In this document: one piece after another, positions 60,195 through 64,000 of the stretch
Position numbering within the stretch: the stretch's first letter is position 1
Layout of the letters: every line of letters begins with the position of its first letter
NCBI RefSeq assembly: GCF_965208925.1
Contig: NZ_OZ242364.1
Location: 1,736,001 to 1,800,000, forward strand
Length of the DNA stretch: 64,000 nucleotides
Reading direction: 5' to 3'
From: Poriferisodalis sp965208925
Lineage (GTDB): Bacteria > Actinomycetota > Acidimicrobiia > Acidimicrobiales > Poriferisodalaceae
Position numbers and translations under genes: made by a program
The notes under the pieces: model-generated
The model's database searches: none
Told to the model about the DNA's origin: nothing
Seen by the model: the letters and a program-made list of their open reading frames with translations, nothing else

Positions 60195-62540
60195 ATGGCA
60201 TTGCGAGGAACATCTGTCGTCCGGCGCGAGGACGAGTCGCTGCTGCGCGGCCAGGGACAGTTCGTCGCCAACCTCGCAGTCGATGCCGACTGGGAGCCCA
60301 TGGCGCACGCTTGCTACGTGACGTCGACGGTTTCTCACGCCGAGATCACCGGCCTTGATGTGAGCGCGGCACGCAACTCGCCCGGTGTGGTCGATGTCGT
60401 CACGGCAGCCGATCTCAATCTGGAGCCCTACCCGTCGCCGAATCCGGCGTTCGACGCCGCCATCGTGCGCCCGATGCTGGCCGCCGACCGGGTGCGGTTC
60501 GTGGGCGAGCCCGTCGCCGTCGTGGTGGCAGACAGCCCGGCCGCGGCGATCGACGCGGCTGAGCTGGTCATCGTCGACTACGAGCCGCTGCCGGCACTCG
60601 TCGATCCCGAAGAAGCACTCGAGGGCCCAGCGCTGTTCGACGGCATGGCGGAGCCGAACGTGGTGATCCGCATGTCGCTCGACGGCGAGGAGGCCGACTT
60701 CGACTCATGCGAGGCGGTGGCCGAGGTCCGCACGATCAACAACCGCATCGCACCGTGCCCCTTGGAGCCGCGCGTTGCGGCGAGTCGCTGGGCCGACGAC
60801 GGACGCCTGCACCATGTCAATGCGGGCCAGGGACCTCACCCGGTGCGCGCCGGCCTCGCCAAGATGCTCGAGCTCGACCGGTCCCAGATGCGCGTGCTCT
60901 CGCGCGATGTCGGAGGCAGCTTCGGAGCGAAGGCTCGGCCGCATCCCGAGGAGGCGCTGCTGGGTTGGCTGGCGGCGCGCACCGGCCGGCCGGTCATGTG
61001 GGTGCCCTCGCGCACCGACGACATGGTGGGTCTCGTTCACGGCCGCGGGCAGATCCAGTACTGCCGCATCGGCGGCACCCGCGACGGTCGTATCACGGCA
61101 TTTGCGGTGCACGTGGTTCAACAGGCTGGTGCCTACGGGAACATGGGTGCGGCGTTGCCGAACAACGGCCGGGCGATGCTGGCGGGCTGCTACGACATCG
61201 CCACGCTGGGCTTCACCTCGGTCTCGGTGCTCACCAACACCACGCCGACCGGTCCCTACCGGGGCGCCGGGCGGCCCGAAGCGGCAGCGGCGATCGAGCG
61301 GGCCGTCGACGTCTTCGCTGCCGAGATCGGCATGGACCCTGCCGAGGTGCGCCGGAAGAACTTCTTGCAGCCGGAGGTCTTCCCGCTCACCACCCGCACC
61401 GGCATGCCCTACGACACGGGCGCGTACGAGGCCAGCCTGGATGCTGCGCTCGACGCGGCCGGCTACAGCGCATTGCGTGCCGAGCAAGCCCGCCGCCGTG
61501 CCGACGGCGACGACAAGCTGCTCGGCATCGGACTGGCAACCTACGTCGAGCGCACTGCGGGGATCGGGCGTTCCGAGTACGGGGCGGTGGAGCTGGTTTC
61601 GGGCGGTCGCATCGTGGCGCGCACCGGCTCCTCGCCGTACGGGCAGGGTCACCACACCTCGTGGGCGATGCTCATTTCCGACCGCACCGGTGTGCCGATG
61701 GAGGAGATCGACATCGTCCACGGCGACACCGACGAGGTGCCCCGCGGCGAGGTGACCGGCGGCTCCCGCTCGGTGCAGTTGGCCGGCGCGGCCATCTGGC
61801 AAGCCTCGGCGACGCTGGTCGACCAGGCCCGATCAGTGGCGGCCACGCTGCTTGAAGCCGACCCTGCGGACATCACGCTGGACACCGAGGACGCGGCGTT
61901 CCACGTGCTGGGCACACCGGCGGTGTCGGTGGGCTGGGCGGCCATCGCCGAGCACCTCGCGTCGACGGCCGAGGCGTCAGGAGGCAACGGCGCCTTGGAC
62001 GGCGACAGCGCAGCGGGACCGCGCTTGCTGCACGCCGAGGAGGTCTTCGACTCCGAGGCGCCCACGTTCCCGTTCGGCACCCATGTCGCCGTGGTGGAGG
62101 TGGACCGCCACACCGGCGATGTAGAGCTGCGCCGGCTCGTGGCCTGCGACGATGCCGGCACCATCCTCAATCCGCTGCTCGCGGCCGGGCAGGTGCACGG
62201 GGGACTAGCACAGGGTGCCGCCCAGGCGCTGTACGAGGAGTTCGTCTACGACCCCGACGGCAACCCGCTCACCGGGAACTTCGCGGACTACCCGATCATC
62301 TCGGCAGCAGAACTGCCGTTCTTCGACCGCGTGGTGCTCGAGACCCCCACTCACATCAACCCGCTCGGCGCCAAGGGCATCGGCGAATCTGGGACGGTCG
62401 GCGCCACCCCCGCCATCCAGAACGCCGTCGTCGATGCAGTCGCCCACCTGGGCATCCGCCACATCGACATGCCACTCACCCCGCAACGCGTCTGGCAAGC
62501 CATCACCGACGCCCCCGGAGCCGGCTCAGTCGTCGCCTGA
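60195..62540 (+). CDS. Molybdopterin cytosine dinucleotide-type dehydrogenase, large subunit (CoxL/xanthine dehydrogenase family)
   Basis: The 781-residue protein has the family start 'GTSVVRREDESLLRGQGQFV', the Moco loop 'VLSRDVGGSFGAKARPHPEE', the active-site loop 'PTGPYRGAGRPEAAAAIERA' near residues 350-365, and the C-terminal catalytic Glu near residue 730 in 'GAKGIGESGTVGATPAIQNA'. The YRGAGR loop is the form II type, not the AYRCSFR of true CO dehydrogenase. The small FeS and FAD subunits expected for this enzyme are not encoded beside it. The last 15 nt overlap the convergent rmuC gene. Confidence 0.9.
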   Translation: MALRGTSVVRREDESLLRGQGQFVANLAVDADWEPMAHACYVTSTVSHAEITGLDVSAARNSPGVVDVVTAADLNLEPYPSPNPAFDAAIVRPMLAADRVRFVGEPVAVVVADSPAAAIDAAELVIVDYEPLPALVDPEEALEGPALFDGMAEPNVVIRMSLDGEEADFDSCEAVAEVRTINNRIAPCPLEPRVAASRWADDGRLHHVNAGQGPHPVRAGLAKMLELDRSQMRVLSRDVGGSFGAKARPHPEEALLGWLAARTGRPVMWVPSRTDDMVGLVHGRGQIQYCRIGGTRDGRITAFAVHVVQQAGAYGNMGAALPNNGRAMLAGCYDIATLGFTSVSVLTNTTPTGPYRGAGRPEAAAAIERAVDVFAAEIGMDPAEVRRKNFLQPEVFPLTTRTGMPYDTGAYEASLDAALDAAGYSALRAEQARRRADGDDKLLGIGLATYVERTAGIGRSEYGAVELVSGGRIVARTGSSPYGQGHHTSWAMLISDRTGVPMEEIDIVHGDTDEVPRGEVTGGSRSVQLAGAAIWQASATLVDQARSVAATLLEADPADITLDTEDAAFHVLGTPAVSVGWAAIAEHLASTAEASGGNGALDGDSAAGPRLLHAEEVFDSEAPTFPFGTHVAVVEVDRHTGDVELRRLVACDDAGTILNPLLAAGQVHGGLAQGAAQALYEEFVYDPDGNPLTGNFADYPIISAAELPFFDRVVLETPTHINPLGAKGIGESGTVGATPAIQNAVVDAVAHLGIRHIDMPLTPQRVWQAITDAPGAGSVVA

Positions 62541-63812
62541 CGAGAGCTCCGGGGCGTTGGCGGCTCGCACATCGCGCTCCACCAAGCTTGGCTCATTGAG
62601 TTCCTCGCCTCCCGTGACAGAACCCAGCTCCCGGAAGCGACGGGCTTGGGGCAACACCATGCGCTCGAACGAGCCCACGCTGTCGTTGTAGGCGCCGACC
62701 GCGCTGCGCAGACCCCGACCCATCTTGTCCACGTGCTCGACGTAGGTCGAGAGGCGGGAGTACAGGTCGTTGCCGAGCTGGGCGACGATCTCCGCGTTGC
62801 GGGCAATGTCCTGTCGCTGCCATGCCAGTGCCACCGTTCTCAGGAAGGCAATCAACAAGCCCGGAGTTGCGATGAGAACTCGGTGCCGGTGCCAGGCGTT
62901 CTGCCAGACATCGCTGTCGACATCCATCGCCACGTCCAGCATCGGGTCGGTCGGCACGTACATCAGCACGAAGTCAGGTGATCCCGACACCCACCGGCCA
63001 TAGTCGCGATCGCCCAGTTCTTTGGCCCGCTCGCTGAGGGCGACTGCGTGTTCGGCGAGCGCCTGCTGTTGTTCAGCTTCGTCAGAAGACTGCACGGCCC
63101 GGTCGTATGCGGCGAACGGCGTCTTGGCGTCGATCACGACGCTCGCTCCGCCCGGCACCTTGACGACCACGTCGGGCCGCAGCCGGCCCTCGCCTCCCGG
63201 TTCGCCCACTGTGGCCTGCTCGATGTAGTCGATGTGCCGGCTCATGCCGGCGGCCTCGATGACATTGCGGAGGTGCTGCTCGCCCCAGGCACCCCGCATC
63301 TTGGAGTCGCGCAGGATCTGGCGCAGGCCACTCGTCTCTGACACCAGTTGATCGACGCTTTTCGAGACTTTGGCCGTGTCCGCCACCCGGGCCTTGTCGG
63401 CATTGCTGACATGCTCCTGCAATTCCTGCAGGCGTTCCCGCATGGGCGTGACAAGTTCGGAGACCGTCTTGCCCGCCGTTTTGGTCTGCTCGGCGCTCAG
63501 GTCGCGGAACTCCTTCATGAAGGCGTCCCGCGTGGTTTCGCTGACCTGGGCCGCGATCTCTTTGAATCGACCCTCGATCTCAGCCTGCTGCTTCGCCATC
63601 TCCTCGACGCGCGCAGCCCGATCAGCCTTGACCGAGGCGAGCTGGGCCCGCAACTCTGCGGCAGCGTCGCGTTGGCCTGCCGATTCGTCGCGAGCCGTGT
63701 CGCGATCGAGCAGAACCTGTGCGAGCCGGCGGGACAACAGGGCCCACACGATGACCGCCCCGATGGCGAGACCTATCAGGAGACCCAGCACGACGGCAAG
63801 ACCGGTGGACAT
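62526..63812 (-). CDS. rmuC: DNA recombination protein RmuC homologue
   Basis: The 428-residue protein has an N-terminal membrane helix (about residues 4-25), a coiled-coil with a Gln/Glu/Arg-rich pattern (about 25-145), and the RmuC nuclease-like domain ('MRGAWGEQHLRNVIEAAGMS', 'RLRPDVVVKVPGGASVVIDA', 'DFVLMYVPTDPMLDVAMDVD'). RmuC proteins limit inversions and DNA damage. ATG 63812 has AAGGAG 8 nt upstream and is preferred over GTG 63821, which sits on that site. It overlaps the convergent gene by 15 nt. Confidence 0.9.
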   Translation of the reverse strand: MSTGLAVVLGLLIGLAIGAVIVWALLSRRLAQVLLDRDTARDESAGQRDAAAELRAQLASVKADRAARVEEMAKQQAEIEGRFKEIAAQVSETTRDAFMKEFRDLSAEQTKTAGKTVSELVTPMRERLQELQEHVSNADKARVADTAKVSKSVDQLVSETSGLRQILRDSKMRGAWGEQHLRNVIEAAGMSRHIDYIEQATVGEPGGEGRLRPDVVVKVPGGASVVIDAKTPFAAYDRAVQSSDEAEQQQALAEHAVALSERAKELGDRDYGRWVSGSPDFVLMYVPTDPMLDVAMDVDSDVWQNAWHRHRVLIATPGLLIAFLRTVALAWQRQDIARNAEIVAQLGNDLYSRLSTYVEHVDKMGRGLRSAVGAYNDSVGSFERMVLPQARRFRELGSVTGGEELNEPSLVERDVRAANAPELSSGDD

Positions 63813-63893
63813 GAGGCTCACTCCTTAATCGGCATTGATCATCGCGCCACTAGCGTCAGAAACGGTGCACAGCACATACGCCGGCACAAGTTC

Positions 63894-64000
63894 ATGGGCT
63901 ACCAGCGGCAAAGGCCCGGGCTCCTGAGATCGCGGCGCGCCGGCATTGCGGCCCTTGCCACGGTCCTGCTGCTGGTGGGGGCGTGCAGCACAGCTTCTGA
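63894..64000 (+). CDS. Lipoprotein, N-terminal part (runs off the right edge)
   Basis: The 35 codons visible begin with a basic N terminus (MGYQRQRPGLLRSRRAG) followed by 'IAALATVLLLVGAC' and then S-T-A-S. The lipobox LVGAC indicates a lipoprotein signal cleaved before Cys31. The product cannot be named. No clear ribosome-binding site precedes the ATG, so the start is tentative. Confidence 0.6.
   Translation, partial: MGYQRQRPGLLRSRRAGIAALATVLLLVGACSTAS

Overview
This window looks like a piece of the chromosome of a high-GC actinobacterium. Many genes start with GTG, neighbouring genes often overlap by ATGA or GTGA, and there are four luciferase-like (F420/FMN-type) oxidoreductases, two cytochromes P450 and an AddAB-type helicase-nuclease. 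The content suits a free-living heterotroph, perhaps of the Acidimicrobiia; that placement is inference, because no rRNA or tRNA gene is present. No CRISPR array, insertion sequence or prophage was seen. The only hint of a mobile element is one replication-relaxation-like gene.

Layout. 1-6.5 kb: acyl-CoA and oxidative catabolism (end of an acyl-CoA carboxylase carboxyltransferase, acyl-CoA dehydrogenase, SDR, alpha/beta hydrolase, crotonase-fold protein, AhpD-like protein, P450). 6.6-9.4 kb: a membrane heme/molybdopterin oxidoreductase candidate and the replication-relaxation-like protein. 9.6-16.9 kb, minus strand: a seven-gene unit that reads as uptake and breakdown of pyrimidines or hydantoins (NMT1/THI5-like ABC transporter, F420-type oxidoreductase, dihydropyrimidinase, N-carbamoyl amide hydrolase). 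17-22.7 kb: MFS transporter followed by a tight P450, LLM, TauD-like dioxygenase and CoA-transferase operon. 22.8-25 kb: an ECF sigma factor with a membrane partner. 25-27.5 kb: LLM and amidase. 27.5-34.6 kb: addB-addA. 34.8-40.5 kb: a secreted protein, an LLM and a TRAP transporter. 40.5-45.2 kb: thioesterase, a USP-receiver fusion, CoA-transferase, SDR and methyltransferase. 45.2-49.3 kb: an orphan LivHM permease pair, then an MTA/SAH-type deaminase with a purine-nucleoside phosphorylase. 49.4-57.4 kb: the most unusual module, described next. 57.5-60.1 kb: phenylacetyl-CoA epoxidase genes in the order paaA-D-B-C. 60.2-64 kb: a xanthine-dehydrogenase-type large subunit, RmuC and the start of a lipoprotein gene.

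The 49.4-57.4 kb module comprises an ArsR repressor, a cytosolic protein that joins an SRPBCC domain to an AmiC/UrtA-like periplasmic-binding-protein domain, a matching secreted binding lipoprotein, a permease, a permease-ATPase fusion, a second ATPase and an amidase. Dyad sequences lie just upstream of the ArsR gene and of the binding-protein gene. I read it as a self-regulated system that senses, imports and hydrolyses an amide or urea-like compound, with a duplicated copy of the transporter's binding protein kept in the cytoplasm as the sensor.

A recurring promoter pattern is visible. Several genes without a Shine-Dalgarno sequence have a TAnnnT hexamer ending 6-8 nt before the start codon, which suggests frequent leaderless transcription.
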